A DNA stretch of 64,000 nt, taken from assembly GCA_902788605.1 (NCBI GenBank), contig CADAKX010000003.1, positions 1 through 64,000 on the forward strand, read 5' to 3'. Each line of letters begins with the position of its first letter. Position 1 is the first letter of the stretch. Of this stretch, positions 24,353 through 32,490 are shown piece after piece. A program made the translations under genes and the position numbers. The notes below the pieces were generated by a model, which saw only the letters and a program-made list of their open reading frames with translations, made no database searches and was not told the origin of the DNA. This DNA comes from an uncultured Prevotellaceae bacterium. GTDB taxonomy: Bacteria; Bacteroidota; Bacteroidia; Bacteroidales; Bacteroidaceae.

Positions 24353-24384
24353 CACTCATAATTCAATTATTTAAAGGTACTACT

Positions 24385-25680
24385 ATGATACAGGAGTTTC
24401 AAGTACAGAATTTCTATAGCATCAGGGAGCGGCAAACTATTAGTTTTGTGCCGACCAACGATGGTAATATGCGTGGACAATACGTACACGAAGTGGCTGA
24501 GGGAGTAGAACTCCTGAAGATTGGCATCGTGTATGGTAGTAATGCCAGCGGTAAAACTACCTTGCTCCAAGCCCTGTCGTTTTTCCGTAGCGTTATGCTC
24601 AACAAGCCTGAGTCGAAGAATGAAGGCATGGGTTACTTCCCGTTCCTGCTCGACAAACATAGCAGGGACGAGCATTCGCAGATGCAGATGACATTCTGGC
24701 TGAACGGAGAAAAGTACGTCCTGAACCTGGAATTCGACAGCAAGCGAATTTACGAAGAATCGCTGATGGTATATACCAGCGCTCGTCCGACCTCTCTTTA
24801 TAAACGTGTCTATCAATCGGAGTCCGACCATACGGAGGTGATTTTTGGCAATAAGGCTGGCATAGACAAGGCCACTCAGCGTGCTATTGAAGGTAATACC
24901 ACTAACAATTGCACGGTGATGGCTGCCTTCGGACAATCGAATGCTCACGTTTCAAAGCTCAACGACGTGTTTGATTTCTTCCTATCGGGCATTCAGAGTA
25001 TCTTGACCCCAAGAGACTATCTGTCGTATGATGTTAAAAACGAACTTCGTAACGATAAGGATGGCAAGAAAAAGCGTTTCCTACTCCAGTTGCTAAAGGC
25101 CAGCGACTTCAACATCGTTGACATGACACTCGACGAGCGCGAAGAGCCCATCACGCCTGAAATGGAGAAGACCATCAAGAGTGCTCCGATATCCGAGGAA
25201 GCCAAGATAGAGATGCTTAAGCGTGGCACCATCAAGTTTGATGATATTATGTTCAGACATACTGGTGAGGATGGGGAATATGAGTTGCATGAGAAGCTGG
25301 AGTCTGCCGGTACGCATCGGTTCTTGGGCATGTCAATCGTGCTGTACTACGTGTTGCACGAGAACAATTTCATCCCCATCGACGAGATTGAGACCAGCAT
25401 CCACTATGAACTGCTTGCTTATTTCATCAAACTATTCCTGGCCAACAGCGAGGGTTCGTCGCAGTTGCTGATGACCACCCACGACATCAATCTGCTGAAT
25501 GAGGACTTTATTCGCAGGGACATCGTGTGGTTTACCGATAAGAGTAGCCAGGGTGCTACGCAGCTGAAGCGACTCTCTTCACTCGGCCTGCACAAGACGA
25601 TGAACCCATACAACGCCTACAAGCAGGGCAAGTTGGTGGACCTGCCTTTCCTCGGAAGTATTTACCTTGAAACAGAGTAA
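24385..25680 (+). CDS. AAA family ATPase, RloA-like
   Basis: 431 residues from the ATG at 24385 (MIQEFQVQNFYSIRERQTIS); the longer frame upstream crosses the promoter. Walker A GSNASGKTT is at 51-59, Walker B IPIDEIE with D333-E334, and the switch motif TTHDINL at 364-370: the AAA_15/AAA_21, OLD-like ATPase pattern. Such ATPases pair with RloB or Toprim-type partners in phage-defence modules (RloAB, PARIS-like). The next gene follows after 6 bases. Role as sensor or regulator of the RloB partner is inference. Confidence 0.85.
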   Translation: MIQEFQVQNFYSIRERQTISFVPTNDGNMRGQYVHEVAEGVELLKIGIVYGSNASGKTTLLQALSFFRSVMLNKPESKNEGMGYFPFLLDKHSRDEHSQMQMTFWLNGEKYVLNLEFDSKRIYEESLMVYTSARPTSLYKRVYQSESDHTEVIFGNKAGIDKATQRAIEGNTTNNCTVMAAFGQSNAHVSKLNDVFDFFLSGIQSILTPRDYLSYDVKNELRNDKDGKKKRFLLQLLKASDFNIVDMTLDEREEPITPEMEKTIKSAPISEEAKIEMLKRGTIKFDDIMFRHTGEDGEYELHEKLESAGTHRFLGMSIVLYYVLHENNFIPIDEIETSIHYELLAYFIKLFLANSEGSSQLLMTTHDINLLNEDFIRRDIVWFTDKSSQGATQLKRLSSLGLHKTMNPYNAYKQGKLVDLPFLGSIYLETE

Positions 25681-25686
25681 CGACGC

Positions 25687-26505
25687 ATGGCAGTAAAGAA
25701 GAGTATAGCAATCATAGGCGAGGGAGAAACCGAGTGGTGGTACTTTGAAACCCTGCGCGTGGCTTGCCGCTATAAGTTCAAGGTGGCCCCCGACTTTCCC
25801 CAGCATTCGGATATTCCTCACATGGCAAAACTGGCGGAGGACTATGTAAAGCGCGAGACCGACCACGTGGTTTGCCTTGTGGATATGGATCGTCTGCTCA
25901 GGGTGCCTGCGGAAATGGCGACCTATCAGAAGCTGAAGAAGAAGAGCAGTCGGAATGTGATTTGGATTGAGACCAACCCGTGTACCGAGTTCTGGTTCCT
26001 GCTTCACTTTCTACCGCAGATTTCCACCAAGCATTATGATACGTGCGACGATGTGTTGCCCGACCTGCAGCACTATATGCCCGGCTATGAAAAGACGGCA
26101 CGCTACTTCAAGAAGAACAACCTGTATAACTATCTGACGGAGCATGGCGACTTGCAACGTGCCATCGGTTATGCCGAGGAACTGACCCGTCTGAGCGAGG
26201 CATCGCCCGAGGACAGAATAGCATACAGCCAGATGCATTTGGTGTTTAAGCTGATAAAGTCGATGGATGAAGAGGAGGCTGATAAAAATGAGCAAAAAAC
26301 GGAAAATCGAAATCGAAATGAGGAAAATCGGAGGCAAATCATCGATTTTGTCGCCGATAACGAGATTTCAGATGTAAAATCCATTTCGAAAGCCATCGGA
26401 CTTAAACTCTCAAGAACCCGCGACTACCTCAAACAACTCGTGGAAGAAGGTGTCCTTGAGATAGAGGGTGAGTATAAGAACAGGAAGTATAAGATTAAGA
26501 AGTAG
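25687..26505 (+). CDS. RloB-like protein with C-terminal winged helix
   Basis: 272 residues. The first 190 show the RloB pattern: IIGEGETEWWYF, then VCLVDMD, then WIETNPCTEFWFLLHF. This is a Toprim-like fold and the probable effector of the pair. An acidic/Asn-rich linker (DEEEADKNEQKTENRNRNEE) joins it to a C-terminal winged helix (about 212-272: RRQIIDFVADNEISDVKSIS, LSRTRDYLKQLVEEGVLEI). RloB proteins usually end without such a domain, so the fusion could couple DNA binding or autoregulation to the effector. Confidence 0.78.
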   Translation: MAVKKSIAIIGEGETEWWYFETLRVACRYKFKVAPDFPQHSDIPHMAKLAEDYVKRETDHVVCLVDMDRLLRVPAEMATYQKLKKKSSRNVIWIETNPCTEFWFLLHFLPQISTKHYDTCDDVLPDLQHYMPGYEKTARYFKKNNLYNYLTEHGDLQRAIGYAEELTRLSEASPEDRIAYSQMHLVFKLIKSMDEEEADKNEQKTENRNRNEENRRQIIDFVADNEISDVKSISKAIGLKLSRTRDYLKQLVEEGVLEIEGEYKNRKYKIKK

Positions 26506-26538
26506 AAAACTGGTTCGAAAATCAAAATAAAATAGTTT

Positions 26539-27486
26539 ATGGCAGTATACGCAATTTACTCATACGAGGTTCAAGAAGGCAATAGGAGTCTCTTCTACAA
26601 AGAAACGGGGAAGAAGGCCATTGATATGGCAAACGAAATCATTGGCAATCTGCTGAAGGATGGCTTGACTGTTATTGGCAAGAAAAGGAATGAAGACCAA
26701 CTGTTGAAAAACCTCCATTTTATTGGAAGGGAAGGCGTGTTCGCATGGGAGTTGTGCAACGTGAAGGACAAGACTCTGCTTGAAGGCCATGAGAAAATTC
26801 CTTACGAGGAGCATCCTGGCAGCTATGTTATAGTTGACAACAGACCCAATGTGTGTCAGATAGCGATAGAGAAAAATAGTGCTTTTGGCCCTGATACCGA
26901 CAAAGTGGTCAAGTATCTCGGACGAGCATTCAAAGCGCACTTGTCCGAATATGGTCTGAAGATGGTCATCAAGAGAAAGTGGCAGGCAAGTAAGTTCAAG
27001 GATATCATACGTGAAAGAATTATCAAACAGAAGGATTCTGTAAAAAGAGTCGTATGGGAATTCCCCAATCCAGACAGAGTTAAGGGGATTGATGCCACTC
27101 AGCAAATGAAAGACAGATTGAACGGCCTTATGTTATTCACTCAGGCTTCAAAAGCCTTAAAGGGTAAATTGACTCTGACAGGTTCTAAGAAGAACCCTAT
27201 TGACGTTGATGACGATAAGATTGAAGACTGGGCGCAAATAATTGCCTTAAGTGCCCAAAACAATTATAAGTTAGCGTACTATTTCTACAATTCTCCTGTG
27301 GTTAATTTCAAGGATGTGGCCGATGCATTTGGTTCTATTGAAAATAAACTGATAAGAGACTTCGAGTCGGGACAACTCATAGACAAAGGCGAAGGTACGA
27401 CTTTCGAACTGATAGAGAAACTTGACGAAATCAGAAAACAAATAGCTGACTATGATCATGAGAAGATTGTTGACGACTGCGAATAA
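26539..27486 (+). CDS. unrecognised protein, third gene of the RloA/RloB operon
   Basis: 315 residues, no family recognised. It begins MAVYAIYSYEVQEGNRSLFY, contains SYVIVDNRPNVCQIAIEKNS and a basic stretch (MVIKRKWQASKFKDIIRERI), and ends with a helical acidic region. No membrane segment, signal or catalytic signature is visible. It starts 33 bases after the RloB-like gene and overlaps the next gene by 35 bases. The reading frame is intact and AT-rich like its neighbours. Position suggests a defence-associated function; the fold is unknown. Confidence 0.6.
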   Translation: MAVYAIYSYEVQEGNRSLFYKETGKKAIDMANEIIGNLLKDGLTVIGKKRNEDQLLKNLHFIGREGVFAWELCNVKDKTLLEGHEKIPYEEHPGSYVIVDNRPNVCQIAIEKNSAFGPDTDKVVKYLGRAFKAHLSEYGLKMVIKRKWQASKFKDIIRERIIKQKDSVKRVVWEFPNPDRVKGIDATQQMKDRLNGLMLFTQASKALKGKLTLTGSKKNPIDVDDDKIEDWAQIIALSAQNNYKLAYYFYNSPVVNFKDVADAFGSIENKLIRDFESGQLIDKGEGTTFELIEKLDEIRKQIADYDHEKIVDDCE

Positions 27487-28390
27487 GCGGAGTATCAAGG
27501 AAACTTTCAAGGGTAATGCGGTTTTCCGCACTATCGATGCTGCTTACCAAAAGCAAGAGATTCAGATGGCAAAACTCAGGTTCTCACCAGAAGAGATTTG
27601 GGTCAACTGCTTCATTGGCTTTGACCAGATCTTAAAGAACCGCGACGACATAGGAGAAATAACATGTCGCATGTGGAACAACACATACATAGAATTGATG
27701 GATGATGCCCAAGAAATGTCAAGAGTGTTCAAAGATGAAGAACTCGAAACAGCAACATCGTGCATCGTCTATTCCATTATTGCCTGTATGACGGCAAGCG
27801 ACGATTGGGAAATCATTCAGCATACAGAGACTCTTATGTCCCAAATTGCTGAGCACTCAGAACTCAATACTATAGCCACGCCTTTCGGCAATAATATAGA
27901 GAGCAACTTTGCAGGGTATATACAGAAGTATATCAGCACAGGCAAATACATCAGCGAAAGATTGGAAAGCCCCAAAAACTATGCAGACCCGATAAATCCA
28001 ATCAGCACACCCCAAGAAAGAACAAAGGCAAAAGAAGGCGTTAAGAAGCGTCTTGCGTTTATGAAAGGTTGTCTGCCAGATAGCGAAACTCTGATTATGA
28101 CTTCCTCGAATTTCAACACGATGATAGAGGCGGTGGAATACCTCATAGAAAACGACGTTGTGAAGAAACAGGAGTCAAAACTTCATACGAATCTTCCAAT
28201 AGCACATTTGCGTTATACTTTCTATTTGGTTTTCAAGAACGAAGGCAAATGTGTAGGCCGACAATTATGGCTGGATTTTCTTAGTGAGACTTTCTTGCAG
28301 ATGCAAGACAATAAGGCATCTCTTTCCAAACACCTTTCGGATAAGCCTGCAGACTATGACAGGTATTTAAAACCGAAGAAGAAAAAGTGA
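27452..28390 (+). CDS. unrecognised protein, fourth gene of the RloA/RloB operon
   Basis: 312 residues from the first ATG; an ATG at 27566 (MAKLRFSPEEIW) would remove 38 residues and the overlap with the previous gene. It is mostly helical, with no signal or membrane segment and a strongly basic end (RYLKPKKKK) after a Ser/Lys region. No domain is recognised. Overlap and shared orientation point to cotranscription with the preceding unknown gene, and the two may act as a complex. A terminator follows after 40 bases. Confidence 0.6.
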   Translation: MIMRRLLTTANKRSIKETFKGNAVFRTIDAAYQKQEIQMAKLRFSPEEIWVNCFIGFDQILKNRDDIGEITCRMWNNTYIELMDDAQEMSRVFKDEELETATSCIVYSIIACMTASDDWEIIQHTETLMSQIAEHSELNTIATPFGNNIESNFAGYIQKYISTGKYISERLESPKNYADPINPISTPQERTKAKEGVKKRLAFMKGCLPDSETLIMTSSNFNTMIEAVEYLIENDVVKKQESKLHTNLPIAHLRYTFYLVFKNEGKCVGRQLWLDFLSETFLQMQDNKASLSKHLSDKPADYDRYLKPKKKK

Positions 28391-28392
28391 GT

Positions 28393-28582
28393 GGGAAAAT
28401 GGGATTTTGAAAATCCCATAATAAAAATTTAAGTGGAGATTGGCATTTTATTATGTTCCTAATCTCCACTTTTTTATTTGTGTATCAGGTGATTATGGAT
28501 TACTATCGAATGGGATTTCAATAATCCGTGAATGGGATTTTTTGCCAGAGAAATCCCGTCTTGCTCCCCTTTTAATCCCATG
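28393..28582. repeat. ATGGGATTT word array at the left edge of locus A
   Basis: The word AATGGGATTT or its complement (AAATCCCAT) occurs at about 28398-28419 (a back-to-back palindrome), 28509, 28531, 28551 and 28572. It surrounds a terminator and fills most of 28391-28682, which otherwise shows no gene. Confidence 0.6.
28431..28476 (+). terminator. terminator of the RloA/RloB operon
   Basis: AAGTGGAGATT pairs with AATCTCCACTT and is followed by TTTT. Confidence 0.75.
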
Positions 28583-28682
28583 CTTCCTTTGCAGCCGAGA
28601 ATTGAACAGTTCTGTTCTTGGCCGTCTGTCGCTATAGGGCTAAGCTGACGTGTCTAACGCCCTTAATACCGCTTAAATAATT

Positions 28683-29201
28683 ATGAAAAAGGTATTAAAA
28701 TGCAACATCAAGGCAGGTTCAAGAGAATCTAACGAACCTCGCCTTCTCGGAAGCATCGTTGAGGAAATGCTTCATGGTAGTTCACCGCTGGCTGTTGGTT
28801 ATCGTCAGTACATCGCTTCTCAGGAGAACGGAGAAGCCGAAGAGCAAGGTTGGAATCATAACACGGATTTGGCCGTGGATCTGAAAACAATTCTTCGCAG
28901 CGACCGTTCGATGAAGACTGACAAGGAGTATCTGGGTGTGCTTTGCCGCGACTCGGATGCTGAGATTGAGGATTTCCGTTGTCGCGATACTCATTACACG
29001 TTCACCGAGGTGGTACGTATGACAGCAGGCAAGCGTAATCCGCACGTCTTCGACGGCCAATACATCACGGTTACTCGTAGGGATGACGGAAGCCTTCGCC
29101 CCAACTTCAAGCCGATGCCTGTAGGTATGAGTGTTGACAACTACGCCTTCGAGGTGTACCGTGAACTTCGCCAAGCGCTGAAAGGCCTTGTAGAAGAGTA
29201 A
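28683..29201 (+). CDS. hypothetical protein of locus A
   Basis: 172 residues, MKKVLKCNIKAGSRESNEPR at the start. The first third shows the length and charge pattern of Bacteroidota HU-related proteins but lacks a clear HU signature. No signal or membrane helix. It precedes a DUF3987-like gene, a primase, DUF4248 and an HU-like protein, and is presumably a conserved member of this mobile module. Function unknown. Confidence 0.6.
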   Translation: MKKVLKCNIKAGSRESNEPRLLGSIVEEMLHGSSPLAVGYRQYIASQENGEAEEQGWNHNTDLAVDLKTILRSDRSMKTDKEYLGVLCRDSDAEIEDFRCRDTHYTFTEVVRMTAGKRNPHVFDGQYITVTRRDDGSLRPNFKPMPVGMSVDNYAFEVYRELRQALKGLVEE

Positions 29202-29292
29202 AGTAATCCGAGCCAAAATGTTGGATTTCATCCGATATTTCCTCGCCTCGGCAGAGTTCAAGTACACTTGACTCTGCTCAAGGCTTAACGGA

Positions 29293-29443
29293 AATGTTCC
29301 AGTTCCAAATGTTCCAATTAAAAATTGAGGGACAAAAGCCCTTCTTTAGAGTTTATAACTAACTAATATACAGGTAGTTATATATGAAAACAAGGGGTAG
29401 TGGAACTGCCAGAATAATAAACTGGAACAACTGGAACTGGAAC
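29293..29443. repeat. inverted TTCCAG word array upstream of the VirE-like gene
   Basis: ATGTTCCAGTTCCAAATGTT (from 29294) on one side and ACTGGAACAACTGGAACTGG (from 29421) on the other are near-perfect complements. Each is built of six- to eight-base words. The enclosed 100 bases are AT-rich. The second arm precedes the ATG at 29483. Confidence 0.75.
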
Positions 29444-29482
29444 ACGAGGCCATTTAATTTTCATCTAAAAAGCAATAAATCA

Positions 29483-30784
29483 ATGAGATACGATATTTCA
29501 AAAGCGACTGCGCCCGCTATGCCCAACCTGGGTAAAGGCACAGAATGTATCCGATTGCTGCTCTCGCAGACATCGAAAGACATGCACGAACCCTTGGTTC
29601 CGATGCTTTTCCCCGTACTTGGCGCACACATCAGCGGTGCGGAATTTCAGTACCCAGACCTCAGTTGGAAGGAGCCAACGGGCATGATGGCCAACTTGGT
29701 GGGCGACAGCGGCTGTAACAAGGGCCAATTGTCCAACCTCGTGGAGGCTATTTGTCGCGACTTTCGACAGCACGACGAGGGCGAGTTGAAGAAACTGGTG
29801 GAATGGTCGAAACAGGTCAAGCAGAAGGCGAGCACTAAGGAGAAGCCTGCGCGTCCGGATGTGGCATTCTATTTTCCACCAAATGACACCACGCGCCCGG
29901 CGTTCTTGCAAAACGCGATGGCGCTGGAGGCTCAGGGTGGTCGCACACAATACCTCAACATGCCCGAGGTGGAGATGGCCGACGGCATGTGTGGCGGTCA
30001 CAAACAGGTATCGCAGATGCTGCGCAACATCTACGACCGTCAGCGTGCGGGTGCCCTGCGTGCCACAGCAGATGGTGTGACGGGCAACCCGATTCTCCGA
30101 GCCAACCTGACACTTTCGGCCACACCGTTTGCCGCCAGAAAGTATTACAAGAACGACCTGTTCAACGGTACCTTCGGGCGCATGGTCTTCTCCTACAAGG
30201 CTCGCCAGAGTCGCGACGGGCGCATACCTCGACAGGGCAAATACACGGACGAGTTCTACCAGAAGTTGGACGAGTATCTGGTGCGGCTCGACATCACGAA
30301 GGGGCGTTTCATCATTCGTCCGCTGAACAAGTTGGCCGACAAGTTGGCGCAGGACATGGCCTCGCTGGCCGACCTGGTGGACGACGATGTGCTGTGGGAC
30401 TGCTCCAAGCGTGCTCTGGTGTCGGCTTGGAAAGCGGGCTGCATTCTCTGGGTGCTCAACAACCAGACGTGGTCGAAGGCGATGGGCGACGTGGTGGAAT
30501 GGCTGGTCTATCGCGACCTTTGGAGCAAGATGCAGCTGTTTGCCGACTTGCTGGGCAAGGATGCCGACACGATGTGCGAGGCACAGCGTCGTGGCCCGAA
30601 GAACATGCTGGACGACCTGCCCAACACGTTCAGCGAGGCGCAGCTGGAAGCACTCCGCGAGAACCTCGGAAAGAGTAAGGAGGGCACCAACAGTCAACTC
30701 CGCAAATGGCTGTTCCGCAAGTTCGTCACGTACTCGAACCAGACGGGACTGTACACGAAGACGGACAGTTATCTTAATGGATAA
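29483..30784 (+). CDS. DUF3987/VirE-like protein, short form
   Basis: 433 residues from the ATG at 29483 (MRYDISKATAPAMPNLGKG); an upstream ATG at 29384 would add a tail translated from the repeat array. It aligns by eye with the C-terminal half of the 766-residue protein at 54507-56807, especially near the end (KNMLDDLPNTFS versus PNMLDQLPDTFS; TGLYTKTDSYL versus TGLYHKTQNYL). The P-loop position reads GDSGCNKGQ, lacking the GKS. The N-terminal primase-like half is absent; a separate primase gene follows. Probable replication or helicase role in a mobile module. Confidence 0.72.
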   Translation: MRYDISKATAPAMPNLGKGTECIRLLLSQTSKDMHEPLVPMLFPVLGAHISGAEFQYPDLSWKEPTGMMANLVGDSGCNKGQLSNLVEAICRDFRQHDEGELKKLVEWSKQVKQKASTKEKPARPDVAFYFPPNDTTRPAFLQNAMALEAQGGRTQYLNMPEVEMADGMCGGHKQVSQMLRNIYDRQRAGALRATADGVTGNPILRANLTLSATPFAARKYYKNDLFNGTFGRMVFSYKARQSRDGRIPRQGKYTDEFYQKLDEYLVRLDITKGRFIIRPLNKLADKLAQDMASLADLVDDDVLWDCSKRALVSAWKAGCILWVLNNQTWSKAMGDVVEWLVYRDLWSKMQLFADLLGKDADTMCEAQRRGPKNMLDDLPNTFSEAQLEALRENLGKSKEGTNSQLRKWLFRKFVTYSNQTGLYTKTDSYLNG

Positions 30785-30790
30785 TTTTTA

Positions 30791-30923
30791 GTCCCGCAGA
30801 AATAGCAGAAATAGCAGAAATTTTATTTGCTCTGCAAATATTTGGTATACGCAGCTACTCGAGGCATTTTTCCGAAGGAAAACATTTCTGCGATTTCTGC
30901 GATTTCTGCGATTTCTGCGGGAC
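30791..30923. repeat. inverted array of 9-bp words between VirE-like and primase genes
   Basis: GTCCCGCAGAAATAGCAGAA (from 30791) contains three CAGAAATAG-type words. Opposite it, ATTTCTGCG is repeated four times and ends GCGGGAC at 30923. The arms are complementary, giving a stem of about 30 pairs with a 62-base loop, long enough to fold in RNA or extrude as a cruciform. Confidence 0.85.
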
Positions 30924-30941
30924 CCTAAAATCAAAATTTCT

Positions 30942-31901
30942 ATGGATAAACAAGAACTTCAAAAGCTCCGCGAACTCCCCATTGAGGGAGTCGCAGAGCG
31001 CCTTGGACTCAAGGTCTCGCACCATAAGGCACTTTGCCCATTTCATGCAGACAATCATCCGAGTCTGTCGTTTAAGGTGAGCAAGAATACTTGTCGATGT
31101 TTCGTGTGTATGACGCAATCAATAGGTCCTATCGACTTGGTGATGAAACATCTGCGTCTGGACTTCATGGCAGCCTGTAGGTGGTTAGCGGAGACCCACC
31201 CCCAAGCCCCTCCCGTGCAGGAGGGGAGTTTGGATAGCAGCAACTATATGGATACCCCTCCTGCACGGGAGGGGAAAGGGGTGGGTTTCTACTCGCGGTT
31301 CTTTGAGCACCCATGGTTGAACGAGGAGGCACGGCGGTTTCTGTTTGATGAGCGCAGAATTGACCCAAGGGTTGTACGCTGGTGTAGGCTCACTTCGTGG
31401 AAGGATAAGCAGGGTGTGCCGTGGCTGCAGATACCTTACTACGATTGTGAGGGCAAACTGGTGGGTGTGCAGAATCGCAACCTTATCAAGGGGGCTTTGC
31501 CTCGCTTCCGCTTCCCGCAAGGGGCAGAATGCGGCATCTACAATCTGCCTGTTTTGAATCTGCTGAAGCCTGGCGACCAGCTCTTTATCACCGAGGGTGC
31601 CTCGGACTGTTGGGCCATGCTCTCGGCTGGTCATAAGGCTATCGCCATCCCGTCGGCGACCTTACTGACGAAAAAAGACGTGGAGTTGCTAAAAGGTATA
31701 TACTCCCCTCCATTACAGGGAGGGGTTGGGGGTGGGTCTTTCCATATGTTCCCCGACAACGACGCCCCTGGCGAACGCCTCTTCCTGCAACTGCAAAAGG
31801 TTTTGCCCTCGCTGGTGCATCATCAACTACCTTTGGGTTGCAAGGACTATAGCGAACTTTATCTGTCAACGATAACCAAAACGAAAACGCAAAATGGATA
31901 A
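30942..31901 (+). CDS. CHC2 zinc finger/Toprim DNA primase-like protein
   Basis: 319 residues. Zinc finger: CPFHADNHPSLSF and CRCFVC at about residues 32-57. Toprim motifs: FITEGASD (near 218) and FPDNDAPG (near 273). The two domains are those of DnaG-like primases of mobile elements. Two REP-like insertions interrupt it in frame: one between zinc finger and Toprim (31197-31287) and one inside the Toprim domain between VELLKG and FHMFPDND (31704-31740). It ends 8 bases inside the next gene. Confidence 0.83.
   Translation: MDKQELQKLRELPIEGVAERLGLKVSHHKALCPFHADNHPSLSFKVSKNTCRCFVCMTQSIGPIDLVMKHLRLDFMAACRWLAETHPQAPPVQEGSLDSSNYMDTPPAREGKGVGFYSRFFEHPWLNEEARRFLFDERRIDPRVVRWCRLTSWKDKQGVPWLQIPYYDCEGKLVGVQNRNLIKGALPRFRFPQGAECGIYNLPVLNLLKPGDQLFITEGASDCWAMLSAGHKAIAIPSATLLTKKDVELLKGIYSPPLQGGVGGGSFHMFPDNDAPGERLFLQLQKVLPSLVHHQLPLGCKDYSELYLSTITKTKTQNG
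31194..31289. repeat. REP-like inverted pair inside the primase gene
   Basis: CCCCTCCCGTGCAGGAGGGG and, 25 bases later, CCCCTCCTGCACGGGAGGGG, with CCCACCCCC and GGGGTGGG feet on the outer sides. The two units are in opposite orientation. They add about 30 codons without breaking the frame. Confidence 0.85.
31704..31741. repeat. single REP-like unit inside the primase gene
   Basis: CTCCCCTCCATTACAGGGAG followed by GGGTTGGGGGTGGGTCT. Same layout as the units at 12.5 and 31.2 kb, in frame within the Toprim domain. Confidence 0.8.
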
Positions 31902-32112
31902 CTTTATCATTCGTGCATATAGCAAGAAGGAACTGGCCTTGATGTACTTCCCAGACAGCAGCCCACGCACGGCTGTGAGCCACCTGATGAGTTGGATTCG
32001 CCGCTGCACCCAGCTCTGGCAACAACTCGAGGCGACGGGCTACGAAACCACCTGTAAGACGTTTACGCCCCGTCAGGTAAAAGCTATCGTCGAGCAGTTG
32101 GGAGAACCGTAA
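31894..32112 (+). CDS. DUF4248 domain protein
   Basis: 72 residues: MDNFIIRAYSKKELALMYFP followed by SSPRTAVSHLMSWIRRC. This is the DUF4248 family, small helical and probably DNA-binding proteins encoded next to HU-like genes in Bacteroidota elements. It overlaps the primase stop by eight bases. Confidence 0.8.
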   Translation: MDNFIIRAYSKKELALMYFPDSSPRTAVSHLMSWIRRCTQLWQQLEATGYETTCKTFTPRQVKAIVEQLGEP

Positions 32113-32217
32113 AGAAGGAAGATGTAAGAAGTCTGATGGATGATGTTTTTTCATGAATAAAGTCCATAAATCGCACGACATCGCCAGCCATCGTCAGAAC
32201 GGTGGCGGCGAATGTCG

Positions 32218-32225
32218 TACCTTTG
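32218..32225 (+). promoter_or_regulatory. promoter -7 box of the HU-like gene
   Basis: TACCTTTG; the implied leader is about 260 bases and includes a hairpin (GTTGCAAAAAAGATGCAAC, 32229-32247) and the 23-base repeats. Confidence 0.55.
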
Positions 32226-32302
32226 CCGTTGCAAAAAAGATGCAACGGCGAGTGTGGGCGGCGGCTCAGCAAAGGCCAAGCGAGCTTGCCTCTGCGTTCG
32301 CC

Positions 32303-32394
32303 TTGCACCACACTTGTAGTGTCATTTGCTGACTCCCCGAGGCTACACTTGCACACTCCCGGGAACAACACGTGCAGACTCCGGAGGCAGCAAA
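32303..32394 (+). repeat. four degenerate 23-base repeats in the HU-like gene leader
   Basis: Units at 32303, 32326, 32349 and 32372, each starting (T/G)TGC and containing a small palindrome such as ACTCCCGGGA or ACTCCGGAGG. No gene is seen in 32113-32490. Confidence 0.65.
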
Positions 32395-32490
32395 AACGAG
32401 ACAAAAAAAATGAGTATCTAACCAGACTGCCCAAGCCCTGTTTTGCAGTCCTTCCCCAACGAGCGGGAGGTTATGGAAGGGGTTGATATT

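Noticed and set aside
32202-32486. A 94-codon ORF before the HU-like gene
   Set aside because: It spans the promoter and the 23-base repeats, has no family resemblance, and overlaps the HU-like start region; treated as untranslated leader.
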